A stretch of DNA of 64,000 bases from Vibrio plantisponsor (GTDB lineage: Bacteria > Pseudomonadota > Gammaproteobacteria > Enterobacterales > Vibrionaceae). The position numbers were made by a program, and so were the translations under genes. Shown here in pieces: positions 20,968 through 30,567 of this stretch. The stretch spans positions 261,278-325,277 of the forward strand of contig NZ_JABEQC010000003.1 in NCBI RefSeq assembly GCF_013041605.1. Reading direction: 5' to 3'. Each line of letters begins with the position of its first letter. Position 1 is the stretch's first letter. Below the pieces are notes generated by a model. That model had not been told where the DNA came from. It saw nothing but the letters and a program-made list of their open reading frames with translations, and searched no databases.

Positions 20968-21357
20968 CTAGTCGTCAGATTCACGGATCTGAACACGAAA
21001 TTGTTTTCCATTTGGATTTACCGACACTTCTGAGATAGAGATACTTTCCATGCCGCGAACGATCGCTTGCTTCCAAGGCGCAAGACGAGTATTCACTTCC
21101 AAACCGTTATCGTCATACCAGTAGAATCGGTACTGAATATGCTGGTCGCCTTTGTAGTTACTGACTAAACGAACCACGCCTCGCGCGTGTCCATCAACTT
21201 CTATCGTTGATATATCATCAATAACAAGTCGATTACCTAGTACGTTGTCAGCAAACAATACTCTTTGCGATTCACCTTCAACACTTAATCCTGCTGTGTT
21301 TTTACTACAGCCCACTATCGCCAACGTCGACAGTAAAGCTACAAGCCATTTTTTCAT
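20968..21357 (-). CDS. YcfL family lipoprotein
   Basis: A 129-residue predicted lipoprotein starting MKKWLVALLSTLAIVGCSKN, with the lipobox cysteine at residue 17. YcfL-type proteins neighbour lpoB in many gammaproteobacteria, but their role is unknown. The start at 21357 overlaps the previous stop (TGATG), with GGGAA upstream, and is preferred to an in-frame codon 60 bp earlier inside the neighbouring gene. Confidence 0.85.
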   Translation of the reverse strand: MKKWLVALLSTLAIVGCSKNTAGLSVEGESQRVLFADNVLGNRLVIDDISTIEVDGHARGVVRLVSNYKGDQHIQYRFYWYDDNGLEVNTRLAPWKQAIVRGMESISISEVSVNPNGKQFRVQIRESDD

Positions 21358-22748
21358 CACAATTTCCCTAGTTGCTTGTGCCACATAGTTGCGTTCGACC
21401 CTTGTTGAGACACCCAAACAAGAGTGGTTCCTTGGTCAGGAACATTGAAGCTGTATGACTTACCAGCCGCATTCAAGGTCTGTTCACCTGATGACACGAC
21501 TTCAGTGATACCGTGAACCGTCGCTGGTAACGTAATCCAACTGCGTGTATCTGGTTGTTCTGTCAATGTGTTCCACACATTCAACACTAAGTTACCGACA
21601 TCATTACCGTTGGTGGTTTCTTTACGCAACTGTTCTTTTGCCACCACCCGTAAAGCTTGGCGAATAACGATTGCCGGCATCTTTTCAGACAAATTCCGCT
21701 GTGCCATTAAATCTACGTTAGTTAATGCAGAAGAGGCTAACTCTTTACCATTCAACTGCATATGAAATTTCTGCTGCACTACGCTGTTGTTATAGTACGG
21801 TAAAGCTAAAGAATACAGCGCACTATTACCTCTGCTGTCATAAAGAGGTAAAGATAATCGCCAGCTTTCCATCGCCTTTACAACACCTTGTTCATCTAAA
21901 ATAATAACTCGCCCTTGGCCTTCTTGCAGAGTTTGTGCCGAACCGTACTGTTTTTCCAATAAAGTTAAGTCTTCTTTCATACCAAGACGTTTCGCGACGC
22001 GTAAAGTTCCGTCGATGACGGCTTTATTTTCAGGGGCAACCGCTAATGCTCGTCTGAAATCGACATAAGCACTGTTAAGATCGTTTGAAGCTTCGTAAAG
22101 GAGTGCAGAAAGATAGAGTAGATAACCATTTTGCACAGCCTGCAATGTTTTGCCTGCATCAGGATATCGAGAAAGAACACTGCCCAAATTGGCACTGACG
22201 CCGTTTTCACGCAGCTCACTTTGAGCACGTTCAAGTTCAGCTTCACGATTCGCGCGAGCCTGTTCCTGAACCTGATTCGCTCGGCGCATTTCGACTAAGG
22301 CACCATCGAGATCATTGGCTTTCACGTAGTTCAGGCCAAGGTAGAGATGCAGGAAACCTAACTCATAATCCGCAGGCTGATAATCATTTAAGTTGTCGTT
22401 GACCGCGAGCGAACCTACGCTGGTCGCAGTGCCTGAAACTGAAATGATCGCCTTGCTCTGCTGCTGTTTTATCGCTTGATCTGAAAGCTCTAGTGTCGCT
22501 TTACTTTCGGCATACTGCTGATTCAAAAAATAAACGCGGCCTTTTTCCAGATTGTCCAGAATATCGCCCGCAACATAATCTTCAAATAAATCAGTAGCTT
22601 CAGAGTATTGCCCCTGCTTGACCGTCTGATATAGGTCTTGGTTCTGGGCGCTGTAATGACTGAACAGGTTACCTGCCGTCATATTGGCACACGCACTTAA
22701 CAGCAAACAGGCTATGGGAACCGTAATGTGTCGCTTTTTGGCCTTCAC
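21357..22748 (-). CDS. COG3014 family lipoprotein with TPR-like repeats
   Basis: A 463-residue predicted lipoprotein (VPIACLLLSACANM, lipobox Cys at about residue 18) rich in helical TPR-like segments, such as LHLYLGLNYVKANDLDGALV. The start chosen is GTG at 22748, with GGAG 6 nt ahead. An ATG further up at 22805 lies inside a hairpin after hinT, and its product would lack an N-terminal signal. It sits between hinT and the ycfL/lpoB pair, where E. coli has nothing comparable. Its role is not known; context suggests the outer membrane or cell wall. Confidence 0.82.
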   Translation of the reverse strand: MKAKKRHITVPIACLLLSACANMTAGNLFSHYSAQNQDLYQTVKQGQYSEATDLFEDYVAGDILDNLEKGRVYFLNQQYAESKATLELSDQAIKQQQSKAIISVSGTATSVGSLAVNDNLNDYQPADYELGFLHLYLGLNYVKANDLDGALVEMRRANQVQEQARANREAELERAQSELRENGVSANLGSVLSRYPDAGKTLQAVQNGYLLYLSALLYEASNDLNSAYVDFRRALAVAPENKAVIDGTLRVAKRLGMKEDLTLLEKQYGSAQTLQEGQGRVIILDEQGVVKAMESWRLSLPLYDSRGNSALYSLALPYYNNSVVQQKFHMQLNGKELASSALTNVDLMAQRNLSEKMPAIVIRQALRVVAKEQLRKETTNGNDVGNLVLNVWNTLTEQPDTRSWITLPATVHGITEVVSSGEQTLNAAGKSYSFNVPDQGTTLVWVSQQGSNATMWHKQLGKL

Positions 22749-22780
22749 CACACACTCCGCAAAATTGGGATGGAAACAAT

Positions 22781-22806
22781 AATGCCCCGTTGGTGAACAG
22801 GGCATT
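22781..22806 (-). terminator. Hairpin after hinT (weak terminator or attenuator)
   Basis: Stem AATGCCC / GGGCATT with a 12-nt loop, 9 bp after the hinT stop. On the minus strand it is followed only by ATTGTTT, so readthrough into the COG3014 gene is likely. Confidence 0.5.
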
Positions 22807-22814
22807 ATTCATAT

Positions 22815-23165
22815 TTAACTCATCAATAGTGGACCTAGAGGGCGACCACCGACAAGATGCATGTGGATATGGTAAACTTCTTGGCCGCCGTGTGAGTTGC
22901 AGTTGACTAGTAGACGATAGCCGTCTTCTGCAATTCCCTCTTCTTTCGCCAATTTCTTAGCCACAGTAAACATACGACCCAATGCAAGCTCGTCACTCTC
23001 TTCCACATCATTCACGGTAGGAATTAACTTATTAGGAATGATTAAAATGTGGCTTGGAGCGCGAGGATTGATATCTCGAAATGCAGTAACTAAATCATCC
23101 TGATAGAGGATATCTGCTGAGATCTCTTTGCGAATAATTTTACTGAAAATGGTTTCCTCAGCCAT
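22815..23165 (-). CDS. hinT: HIT family purine nucleoside phosphoramidase
   Basis: Small cytosolic hydrolase of AMP-linked phosphoramidates. The 116-residue protein [15 protein letters not shown]... ends with the HIT triad motif HIHMH (about residues 100-104). The start at 23165 has ACGGAG 5-6 nt upstream. An earlier in-frame ATG would add 35 non-family residues. It heads the hinT-COG3014-ycfL-lpoB-thiK-ycfP cluster, as in enterics. Confidence 0.95.
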   Translation of the reverse strand: MAEETIFSKIIRKEISADILYQDDLVTAFRDINPRAPSHILIIPNKLIPTVNDVEESDELALGRMFTVAKKLAKEEGIAEDGYRLLVNCNSHGGQEVYHIHMHLVGGRPLGPLLMS

Positions 23166-23430
23166 AAAGTGCTCCGTAATAGGCATTTTGTGTAAGTCAT
23201 TTTGCATTTGAGTATGCGTCAAGGTGCTACAAACCTCAATACAAAACATTATCCAGTTAACAGAATTCAATTTTCACGCCAGCTAAATTACAATTTTGTA
23301 ACTTTCCTCTAAAAATCGACTATTAATCACTCATAGAATAGCGATTGCTTGTCTAGTCGTTGAGCCATTTGCCATAGAGCAATTTTTAATATTTTTTATT
23401 TTTGAGAATGTATTTATTGGGGGTAGAAGT
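23166..23430. other. Divergent intergenic region hinT / chemoreceptor gene
   Basis: 265 bp, AT-rich, expected to hold both promoters. A strong Shine-Dalgarno (GGGGG) precedes 23431. I see no clear operator. Confidence 0.4.
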
Positions 23431-25422
23431 ATGCAAGGTTCCGTAATAAGACGGATGTATGCTGGTTTTGCATTAATTATCGTCATGTTCGCTGTAACAG
23501 TTGCCATCATGATGAGCGGTATGAATCAAATTCATTCTAATTTTGAAAGTGTATCGAAAACAGCTCTGCCGCTTGTTTCTTTATCCAATCAAACTAGCGT
23601 TCAGTTATTGTCTGCTGACAAATCATTTAAAGACTTTCTGACCACTCAGAATCTTGATCGAATGGACGAAATTCGCAGTTCTTTTGTTGCCGCTAAAGGC
23701 AAGTTCAGCGAGACGTTGAATCAATTGCAGAACGCAAGTTCTTCTCACCCTGACCTGATTGAGCGTGTTGATGCTCTAAAACAGTTAGAAGACCGTTATT
23801 TCACCGAAGCTGATAAAGCGATGAATAATTATCAGGCGATGTTTGATGCGCAGGCTAAGGTACAAAAATCGACTCGTGAATTCCAACGCTTGCAGGCAGA
23901 ACTTAGCTCAGGCATGAAAGAAGCGGTTGATGGCGAAAACAATATTTCTGTCAAAGTAATGGCAAAAAGTTACTTCATTAAACTACGCGATGCAGAAGTG
24001 ATTACTTCAGATGCACTGGCTAGTAGTGATGTTGCTTTTGTTGAAAAAGCGGTAGCACTGAACAAAAAAGCGGTGACTCATCTTAACTACGCATATCGTG
24101 GTCTGGTGACTCAACTTCCAGCTCTAAAAAGTGCTTTTGAAAAGAAAGTCGAACAGTTTACTCAAGACATCGGCCAAAAAGGCGGCGTACTTGACCAACA
24201 CAATGAATATCTAAAAGCGCGTGCAGCCCTCTATGAAAACATTGGTAACCTTGCGGCAGAAATTGATAACGCAATGACCATTTTGGATTCATTTAACGAA
24301 ACGGCAACCAACGACCTAAACAGCTCATTGGTTGAAGCTGGTGATGTGTATCAACAAGGTATCTACAAAGCGATTGGTATTGGTATTGCCGTACTTGTTG
24401 TCGCTATCGCTATCGGTTACCACTTGGCTCAAAGCGTTCGTGAACCTCTAAAACTTATTCTCACCACATTGGAAAGCTTAACTGATGGCGACATGACTCA
24501 GCGTATTGATATTCGTTACAACAACGAATTCAGCCGTGTGAGTGGTCATATCAACACCCTAGCCGATAGCCTGCATGACATTCTGAAAAAGCTCAACCAA
24601 GCTTCAGACGCCTTAACGTCGACGGCCAACAATAACCAAGCAACCTCTCAAGGCGCACAATCTCAGCTAAACAGTCAACGTGAACAAACCGCTAGCGTTG
24701 CTACTGCAATGACGGAGATGGCACATTCAGTAGGAGAAGTGGCAAGCAGCGCTCAAAGCTCGCTGCAAATGGTTCAACAAGTTGAAACGGCTTCTGAGTC
24801 TGGCCGCGTGATCATGAGCCAAAACATTTCAACTATTAACCAACTTGAAACTCGTTTGAATGAGTCAGTGGAAGCGACTAACGATCTACGTCGAATGAGC
24901 AGCCAGATTGGCAGCATACTGGATGTAATTCGCAACATAGCAGAACAAACCAACCTACTTGCACTAAATGCTGCAATTGAAGCTGCGCGTGCGGGTGAAC
25001 AAGGCCGCGGCTTTGCGGTGGTTGCTGACGAGGTACGTGTTCTGGCACAACGTACAACTGAATCGACTGCTGAAATCGAGAATATGATCAGTAACCTTCA
25101 ATCGAGCTCTACTTCTGCAAGTAAAGTGATTGAAAGCTGTATGAAAGATATGGAGCAATCGGTTGAGCAAGCGTCAAATGCCAATAGTGCAATGGAAGAA
25201 ATACAAGCACTCATCATCGAAATCAGCCAGATGAGTACGCATATTTCTCAAGCGGCTGCTGAGCAAAACGAAACAACTGCAAGTATTGCTCGCAGTATCG
25301 AGGACATCAATCTTATCTCAGATGAGAGCTACCGAGCGATGGCCGAAATTGCCGATAACAGTACCAACTTGACGCAACTTGCGTCACAACAAAGTGCATT
25401 GGTACACAGATTTAAACTGTGA
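23431..25422 (+). CDS. Methyl-accepting chemotaxis protein
   Basis: A 663-residue transmembrane chemoreceptor. TM1 is at about residues 12-32, the periplasmic sensing region (mostly helical, about 33-310) follows, TM2 is at about 311-332, then a HAMP domain and a long signalling coiled coil. The highly conserved hairpin tip is present ([20 protein letters not shown], then [18 protein letters not shown]). There is no obvious CheR-tethering pentapeptide at the C-terminus (ends VHRFKL). The ligand cannot be told. It is monocistronic, with a terminator 50 bp after the stop. Confidence 0.95.
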   Translation: MQGSVIRRMYAGFALIIVMFAVTVAIMMSGMNQIHSNFESVSKTALPLVSLSNQTSVQLLSADKSFKDFLTTQNLDRMDEIRSSFVAAKGKFSETLNQLQNASSSHPDLIERVDALKQLEDRYFTEADKAMNNYQAMFDAQAKVQKSTREFQRLQAELSSGMKEAVDGENNISVKVMAKSYFIKLRDAEVITSDALASSDVAFVEKAVALNKKAVTHLNYAYRGLVTQLPALKSAFEKKVEQFTQDIGQKGGVLDQHNEYLKARAALYENIGNLAAEIDNAMTILDSFNETATNDLNSSLVEAGDVYQQGIYKAIGIGIAVLVVAIAIGYHLAQSVREPLKLILTTLESLTDGDMTQRIDIRYNNEFSRVSGHINTLADSLHDILKKLNQASDALTSTANNNQATSQGAQSQLNSQREQTASVATAMTEMAHSVGEVASSAQSSLQMVQQVETASESGRVIMSQNISTINQLETRLNESVEATNDLRRMSSQIGSILDVIRNIAEQTNLLALNAAIEAARAGEQGRGFAVVADEVRVLAQRTTESTAEIENMISNLQSSSTSASKVIESCMKDMEQSVEQASNANSAMEEIQALIIEISQMSTHISQAAAEQNETTASIARSIEDINLISDESYRAMAEIADNSTNLTQLASQQSALVHRFKL

Positions 25423-25475
25423 TTTAACTGTTCACTTTAAGTTCTAGATTGTAATCATTGAGTAAAAACTACCGT

Positions 25476-25512
25476 AAGGGTGACCTTTTCTATAAGGTCA
25501 CCCTTGTTTTTT
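25476..25512 (+). terminator. Terminator after chemoreceptor gene
   Basis: Perfect 12-bp stem AAGGGTGACCTT / AAGGTCACCCTT with a 6-nt loop, followed by GTTTTTT. Confidence 0.93.
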
Positions 25513-25599
25513 CAGCCTAGCACCGTTATATGATAGCTATGGCTTGCAGCAAACCTTTCAAACTTAACTCTTTTTGCAAGCCAAACATGAGGAAAAACT

Positions 25600-26760
25600 A
25601 TGGCTGTTCATGTTGGCATTATTGACCAGGACCCCGTTCGTCTGGTCACTCCACTTTTAGATAACAGAACTGCAAGTCGTCATATTGTTTTTGTTGGGGA
25701 TAGCTCTCAAGAAGCAATGTATCTTCGCTTAAACAAAGTACTAAGCCAGCGCGATATCACCTCTGAGTTTTTCGAAATTCCGGCAGGATCGAACGTTGCC
25801 GAGATAAAGAAAGCGATCAATGTTCTTGCTGATGACTTAAAACAACGCAATCTGCCTATCAAACTCAATGCAAGTTGCGGCCTAAGACACAGACTTCTAT
25901 GTGTTTACGAAGTATTTCGTACCTACCACTGGCCTATTTTTGTTGTAGAACCTAACAGCGACTGTTTGTGCTGGCTCTATCCGGATGGTAATACAGATAC
26001 TCAGGTGCAAGACCACATCACCATCTCTGATTACCTGACCATATTCGGTGCTCGTGGTGAATTCAGTGAACATAACATCCCACCTCAGCTGGATGAAAAG
26101 CTGTATAACTTGGGTGAACGTTGGGCAGGTAACGCTTTAGAACTTGGTCCTGGCTTAGCAACACTGAACTATCTAGCAACGACATGTCGCAAAGAGCAGC
26201 GATTAGATGTAGAGCTTTCTGAAAAGCAGCAAGGCTATCGTGAGTTGAACATGTTGCTGAACGACTTGGTTGAAACAGAGATCGCCACTTATGAAAATGG
26301 TGTACTTACGTTTGCAAACGAAGACGCTCGTCGATTTTCGAATGGCGAATGGTTAGAGACCCTTGTGCACAGCACAGTTAAGCAAATTCAAGATGACTTA
26401 CCAACCATTCAAGACCGTTCTTTAAACGTTCAGGTTTACCGTCAGTTGGGCGAAAAAGAAGTGCGTAACGAACTGGACATCGCAACGGTGGTTAACAACA
26501 AGCTGTATATCATTGAGTGCAAAACCAAAGGTATGCGCGATGATGGCGATGACACCTTGTACAAACTCGAATCTCTAAGAGACTTACTTGGTGGTTTACA
26601 AGCAAGAGCGATGTTAGTGAGCTTCAGACCTCTGCGTCACAACGATATAACTCGAGCAGAAGATCTTGGACTCGCCTTAATCGGCCCTGACGAGTTGAAA
26701 GATCTCAAAACCCATCTTACTGCTTGGTTTAAACAAGCCGGTGGCCGAGAAAACATATAG
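25600..26760 (+). CDS. CARF-domain PD-(D/E)XK nuclease (DUF1887, VC1899-like)
   Basis: A 386-residue protein matching the DUF1887 family of V. cholerae VC1899, a two-domain structure related to the cyclic-oligoadenylate-activated Card1/Can nucleases. Residues 1 to about 150 form the CARF-like Rossmann domain; a helical linker follows; the C-terminal part carries the nuclease motifs E253, NELD (D293) and ECK (E306-x-K308). The usual CARF ligand signature TGGTK is replaced by NASCGLRHR (residues 90-98). No cas gene or CRISPR array is in the window, and the gene sits in core chromosome beside fadR, as in V. cholerae. Its role outside CRISPR is unknown. Confidence 0.88.
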   Translation: MAVHVGIIDQDPVRLVTPLLDNRTASRHIVFVGDSSQEAMYLRLNKVLSQRDITSEFFEIPAGSNVAEIKKAINVLADDLKQRNLPIKLNASCGLRHRLLCVYEVFRTYHWPIFVVEPNSDCLCWLYPDGNTDTQVQDHITISDYLTIFGARGEFSEHNIPPQLDEKLYNLGERWAGNALELGPGLATLNYLATTCRKEQRLDVELSEKQQGYRELNMLLNDLVETEIATYENGVLTFANEDARRFSNGEWLETLVHSTVKQIQDDLPTIQDRSLNVQVYRQLGEKEVRNELDIATVVNNKLYIIECKTKGMRDDGDDTLYKLESLRDLLGGLQARAMLVSFRPLRHNDITRAEDLGLALIGPDELKDLKTHLTAWFKQAGGRENI

Positions 26761-26777
26761 AAATCTAACGATTAAAA

Positions 26778-26799
26778 AAGCCCGCTTTTCAGCGGGCTT
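26778..26799. terminator. Bidirectional terminator between CARF gene and fadR
   Basis: Stem AAGCCCGC / GCGGGCTT with loop TTTTCA; A-run to the left, T-rich to the right. Confidence 0.9.
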
Positions 26800-26804
26800 C
26801 TCTA

Positions 26805-27644
26805 TTAGGAATCGTCTTCAGTGAAGTTCGATGGCAATGTGTCTTTCATCTTGTTCCAGATCTGAGCACTATCAATCCCATAGTGACGAATCACACCCGG
26901 TAGCTGCTCTCGATCGCCAGAACGGCAAATCGTCAATAGTTCACGATAAAACACCAGAGAACGTTCGCGTGCTTCTGGGTTCGAGAAATAATAACTTCCC
27001 ACACGGTCGTAAAGCTTTCTGACACCGTTAAAAATCAAACCGTAGATTTGGTTGCCAGAATGGAATGCTAAACGCTGAAACAACATATAGTCGTAATAGT
27101 TAAAAGTCTTAGCAATCAACACTGACTGACGCTTTTCTTCGTCTTTCTCACCGTCATCTTTAACATGCTGCTGTAACTTCTCTGCAAATGGCGAAGATGC
27201 CATAAATGCATCCCATGACTCTGCTGCCAGAAGCGATTCACACGACTCAATCACATTGGTAATTGTACGTTCTGAACTTTCTTTATTTACCTTAAATGCA
27301 TAACGCATAAAGATAGGACTGATGTTGGTACGAGCCGCTAGTAGATCTTCAACAATGCTGGTTGCATTGTCTGCATCTAGCGTCATTAAGGTATCTAAAA
27401 TATGTAAACCAGATGTTTCCATGAACTGATTCACTTTTGTTGGTTTACCATGCTGAATAGTCAGCCAACCATCACGCGCCAAACGCTGAAGAACTTCACG
27501 TAACGTTGTTCGAGTAACACCTATAAGTTCTGAGAGTTCACGTTCTGCAGGAAGAATGGAGCCAGGAGGGAAACGACCGTTCCAAATGCTTTCGATGATG
27601 TATTTTTCTGCGAAACCTGCTGGGCTTTTTGCCTTAATAACCAT
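26805..27644 (-). CDS. fadR: Fatty acid metabolism regulator FadR
   Basis: GntR-family regulator that represses fatty-acid degradation and activates unsaturated fatty-acid synthesis; acyl-CoA releases it from DNA. The N-terminal winged helix is clear ([26 protein letters not shown]). From ATG 27644 it is 279 residues, against 239 in E. coli. The difference matches the internal insertion known for Vibrio FadR, here probably around residues 125-180 ([20 protein letters not shown]). It faces nhaB across a long regulatory spacer. Confidence 0.95.
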   Translation of the reverse strand: MVIKAKSPAGFAEKYIIESIWNGRFPPGSILPAERELSELIGVTRTTLREVLQRLARDGWLTIQHGKPTKVNQFMETSGLHILDTLMTLDADNATSIVEDLLAARTNISPIFMRYAFKVNKESSERTITNVIESCESLLAAESWDAFMASSPFAEKLQQHVKDDGEKDEEKRQSVLIAKTFNYYDYMLFQRLAFHSGNQIYGLIFNGVRKLYDRVGSYYFSNPEARERSLVFYRELLTICRSGDREQLPGVIRHYGIDSAQIWNKMKDTLPSNFTEDDS

Positions 27645-27800
27645 TAAGTACTTATCCAGTTTTCTATTTATTAGATTCAAATGTGACTCATCATACCACT
27701 AGTTATCACCAAGCGGAAACAAAGCAACCCTAAACTTGTCACAAAGCTAACGAATGAAAAAAGGATTTCGCTGGCGAATCAATCCATCACCTTATTTGAG

Positions 27801-27832
27801 CGCTTAAAATATGTTTCAAAATATTTCAAGCG
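27801..27832. repeat. Inverted repeat in fadR-nhaB spacer
   Basis: Arms CGCTTAAAATAT and ATATTTCAAGCG pair at 11 of 12 positions around an 8-nt centre, about 157 bp upstream of the fadR start. It has no T-run, so it looks more like an operator than a terminator. The protein binding it is unknown. Confidence 0.6.
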
Positions 27833-28137
27833 GTAACTTTTAATACACAAAAACCACATAAAAAAAGAGAGTTTAATCACATTAACAATTGAACAAATAG
27901 CAAAATAAACTTACATAAATAGAGTGATTTACGTGAGCTTTGTAGTATTTACGCACATTTATTAATCCTATAGGCTTGAAAATAATTTTTTAATTAGCTT
28001 CAGGTTATAAATGAAGCCACAATATCACGCTAAAAAATAAATAATCCTAGCTTCAACACCTTCAAGCAGATTGTTGACTAAATAACTTATGCAGGTAGAG
28101 TTGCGGTCGAAGTCTAGAGTGCTTGTTTTGATCAGGG

Positions 28138-28238
28138 AGTGACTTGGCAAGGTTCTAAATAGGCGATTTTTCTTTATTGCCTCTCTAAGTCACTGTTGAA
28201 AGACTTTGATTCCAAACCTATTGAGGTTCAAATCAAAG
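28138..28238 (+). promoter_or_regulatory. Structured leader of nhaB (candidate cis-regulatory RNA)
   Basis: Two consecutive stem-loops precede nhaB. The first pairs AGTGACTT (28138-28145) with AAGTCACT (28187-28194) and continues with GGCAA/TTGCC. An alternative inner pairing, AGGCGA with TTGCCT (28161-28166, 28177-28182), competes with the latter. The second pairs CTTTGATT (28204-28211) with AATCAAAG (28231-28238) and AACCT with AGGTT inside it. A T7 run follows at 28259-28265, then the ribosome-binding region. Mutually exclusive pairings before a sodium antiporter gene suggest a switch, but no known riboswitch class is recognised. Confidence 0.5.
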
Positions 28239-28286
28239 CTGGCACATATCCTTGTTAATTTTTTTATAACAGTGAGAGTAATTACC

Positions 28287-29879
28287 ATGCCGATGTCCCT
28301 TGGAAACGCTTTTATCAAGAATTTCCTAGGAAAAGCACCTGATTGGTACAAAGTTGCCATAATTGCCTTTCTTATTATTAATCCAATCGTTTTCTTTTTT
28401 ATTAATCCGTTTATTGCCGGCTGGCTACTTGTCATTGAATTCATTTTCACTTTGGCAATGGCACTTAAATGCTACCCGCTGCAACCTGGCGGTTTATTGG
28501 CAATAGAAGCAATTGCGATTGGGATGACTAGCCCAGCCCAAGTAAAACATGAATTAGTCGCCAATATTGAAGTACTGCTTCTACTGGTATTTATGGTTGC
28601 AGGTATTTACTTCATGAAGAATCTGCTGCTATTCATATTCACAAAAATACTGCTTGGCATCCGTTCTAAAGTTGCCCTTTCCGTTGCGTTTTGTGTAACT
28701 GCGGCATTTTTGTCTGCTTTCTTGGATGCTCTGACGGTTATCGCCGTGATTATCAGTGTCGCTGTTGGTTTCTACTCCATTTACCATAAAGTGGCTTCTG
28801 GACAGTCGTTCAATTCATCACACGACCATACCCATGATGAACATATTTCTGAACTGACACGAGACGACTTAGAGAACTACCGTGGCTTTTTGCGTTCACT
28901 ACTAATGCACGCAGGTGTAGGTACTGCTTTAGGTGGCGTAATGACCATGGTTGGCGAACCTCAAAACCTTATCATTGCTGATCAGGCTGGCTGGTTCTTT
29001 GGTGAATTCTTAATTCGCATGTCTCCTGTCACCGTACCAGTATTTTTCTGCGGTATTCTGACCTGTGTATTAGTTGAGAAATTTAAAGTGTTCGGCTACG
29101 GCAGCGATTTGCCCGCTAACGTTCGCCAAATCCTTATCGATTTCGACACAGAAGAGCGCAAGACACGTACCAATCAAGATGTTGCTAAACTTTGGGTACA
29201 AGGCGTTATCGCCGTTTGGTTGATTGTAGGCTTGGCTCTACACCTTGCAGCCGTAGGTCTTATTGGACTTTCTGTCATTATTCTTGCTACCGCATTTACT
29301 GGTGTTATTGAAGAACATTCGATGGGTAAAGCGTTTGAAGAAGCACTACCCTTCACTGCCCTGCTCGCTGTTTTCTTCTCGATTGTTGCAGTAATCATTG
29401 ACCAACACCTGTTCAAACCGATCATCGATGCTGTACTTCACATCGAAGACAGCGGTACACAGTTAGCTCTGTTCTACGTAGCAAATGGTTTGCTATCCAT
29501 GGTTTCTGACAATGTGTTTGTTGGTACTGTGTACATCAATGAAGTTAAAGAAGCCATGGTTCAGGGAATTATTACCCGTGATCAATTTGATTTGCTTGCT
29601 GTGGCTATCAACACTGGTACTAACTTGCCGTCAGTGGCTACACCAAACGGTCAGGCTGCATTTCTGTTCTTGCTGACTTCGGCACTGGCTCCGTTAATTC
29701 GTCTTTCTTACGGCAGAATGGTGGTTATGGCACTGCCATATACCTTAGTACTGACGTTGGTTGGCCTAGCTGGTATCATCTTCCTGACCGAACCAATGAC
29801 GCATATGTTCTACGATCTAGGCTGGCTTTCTCATCATCCTGTGAATGCTGTTGGTAGCCTGGTTCCTGAAGGTCATTAA
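28287..29879 (+). CDS. nhaB: Na+/H+ antiporter NhaB
   Basis: Inner-membrane secondary transporter that exports Na+ in exchange for H+. The 530-residue protein is hydrophobic throughout, with about 12 membrane segments. It matches Vibrio NhaB from [20 protein letters not shown] to the end, including [36 protein letters not shown] and [20 protein letters not shown]. The start at 28287 is preferred to a TTG 81 bp upstream, which lies in the leader hairpin. A strong terminator separates it from dsbB. Confidence 0.96.
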   Translation: MPMSLGNAFIKNFLGKAPDWYKVAIIAFLIINPIVFFFINPFIAGWLLVIEFIFTLAMALKCYPLQPGGLLAIEAIAIGMTSPAQVKHELVANIEVLLLLVFMVAGIYFMKNLLLFIFTKILLGIRSKVALSVAFCVTAAFLSAFLDALTVIAVIISVAVGFYSIYHKVASGQSFNSSHDHTHDEHISELTRDDLENYRGFLRSLLMHAGVGTALGGVMTMVGEPQNLIIADQAGWFFGEFLIRMSPVTVPVFFCGILTCVLVEKFKVFGYGSDLPANVRQILIDFDTEERKTRTNQDVAKLWVQGVIAVWLIVGLALHLAAVGLIGLSVIILATAFTGVIEEHSMGKAFEEALPFTALLAVFFSIVAVIIDQHLFKPIIDAVLHIEDSGTQLALFYVANGLLSMVSDNVFVGTVYINEVKEAMVQGIITRDQFDLLAVAINTGTNLPSVATPNGQAAFLFLLTSALAPLIRLSYGRMVVMALPYTLVLTLVGLAGIIFLTEPMTHMFYDLGWLSHHPVNAVGSLVPEGH

Positions 29880-29912
29880 AATTTGTATTGAATAGGAAAC
29901 TATTTCAAGATA

Positions 29913-29942
29913 AAAAGCTCTGATAACTCAGAGCTTTTTTTA
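29913..29942 (+). terminator. Terminator after nhaB
   Basis: Stem AAAAGCTCTGA / TCAGAGCTTTT with loop TAAC, then more T. Confidence 0.93.
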
Positions 29943-29963
29943 TTAAAACAGTAAGGATCAACT

Positions 29964-30497
29964 GTGAATTTCTTTTCTAAATTGCACACTTTTTCTAAAA
30001 GCCGAATCTCATGGATGTTGCTATTGGGATTCGTGTTGTTTTTTGAAGCGTGTGCGCTTTTCTTCCAACATGTGCTAGTACTAGCACCTTGCGTGATGTG
30101 TATTTATGAGCGCGTAGCGATGTTGGGAATCGGTGGTGCTGCAATTGTGGGATTAATTGCGCCTAAGAACCCACTATTTCGTTGGTTAGGATTTGCAGGT
30201 TGGGGTTACAGCGCCTACCAAGGTTTAATGCTATCTCTTCAGCACGTTCAATATCAGTTTCACCCGTCTCCATTTGCCACCTGCGATGTGTTCGTTCAAT
30301 TCCCAAGTTGGGCACCACTAAACCAATGGTTCCCATGGATGTTCGAAGCGTATGGCGACTGTAGCAAAATCGTTTGGCAGTTCTTCGACTTATCAATGCC
30401 TCAATGGCTAGTCGTGATTTTTGCCGCTAACCTCTTTGTTCTTGCAGTTATCGTTGTTTCTCAGTTTTTTAAAGAGAAAAGACGATTCTTTAGCTGA
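29964..30497 (+). CDS. dsbB: Disulfide bond formation protein DsbB
   Basis: Inner-membrane quinone reductase that reoxidises periplasmic DsbA. 177 residues with four transmembrane helices. The first catalytic pair is CVMC (about residues 43-46) in the first periplasmic loop, followed by IYERVAMLGIGG. The second pair lies in the other loop (ATCDVFVQFP and YGDCSK). The start is GTG at 29964 with AAGGA upstream. The order nhaB-dsbB is the usual gammaproteobacterial one. Confidence 0.96.
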   Translation: MNFFSKLHTFSKSRISWMLLLGFVLFFEACALFFQHVLVLAPCVMCIYERVAMLGIGGAAIVGLIAPKNPLFRWLGFAGWGYSAYQGLMLSLQHVQYQFHPSPFATCDVFVQFPSWAPLNQWFPWMFEAYGDCSKIVWQFFDLSMPQWLVVIFAANLFVLAVIVVSQFFKEKRRFFS

Positions 30498-30520
30498 AGA
30501 ATCATAAACTGAAGTCACTA

Positions 30521-30546
30521 AAAAGGCGCCGATTGGCGCCTTTTTT
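30521..30546. terminator. Bidirectional terminator between dsbB and ftsK
   Basis: Stem AAAAGGCGCC with GGCGCCTTTT around loop GATT, symmetrical A/T flanks, between convergent genes. Confidence 0.93.
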
Positions 30547-30567
30547 ATACTCGTAACTTGCTGATTG

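Larger units (their letters stand above)
27645..28286. other. fadR-nhaB divergent regulatory region
   Basis: About 640 bp with no supported gene. It holds a near-perfect 12-bp-arm inverted repeat (27801-27832), a very AT-rich middle, and a leader before nhaB with two strong hairpins (28138-28238). It must contain both promoters. Confidence 0.7.

Noticed and set aside
22749..22805. Upstream ATG for the COG3014 lipoprotein
   Set aside because: It lies in the hairpin after hinT and would put 19 residues before the lipoprotein signal; GTG at 22748 has a good Shine-Dalgarno.
25600..26760. Treating the CARF nuclease as evidence of a CRISPR system in the window
   Set aside because: No repeat array and no cas gene is present; the gene's position is conserved in V. 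cholerae core chromosome.
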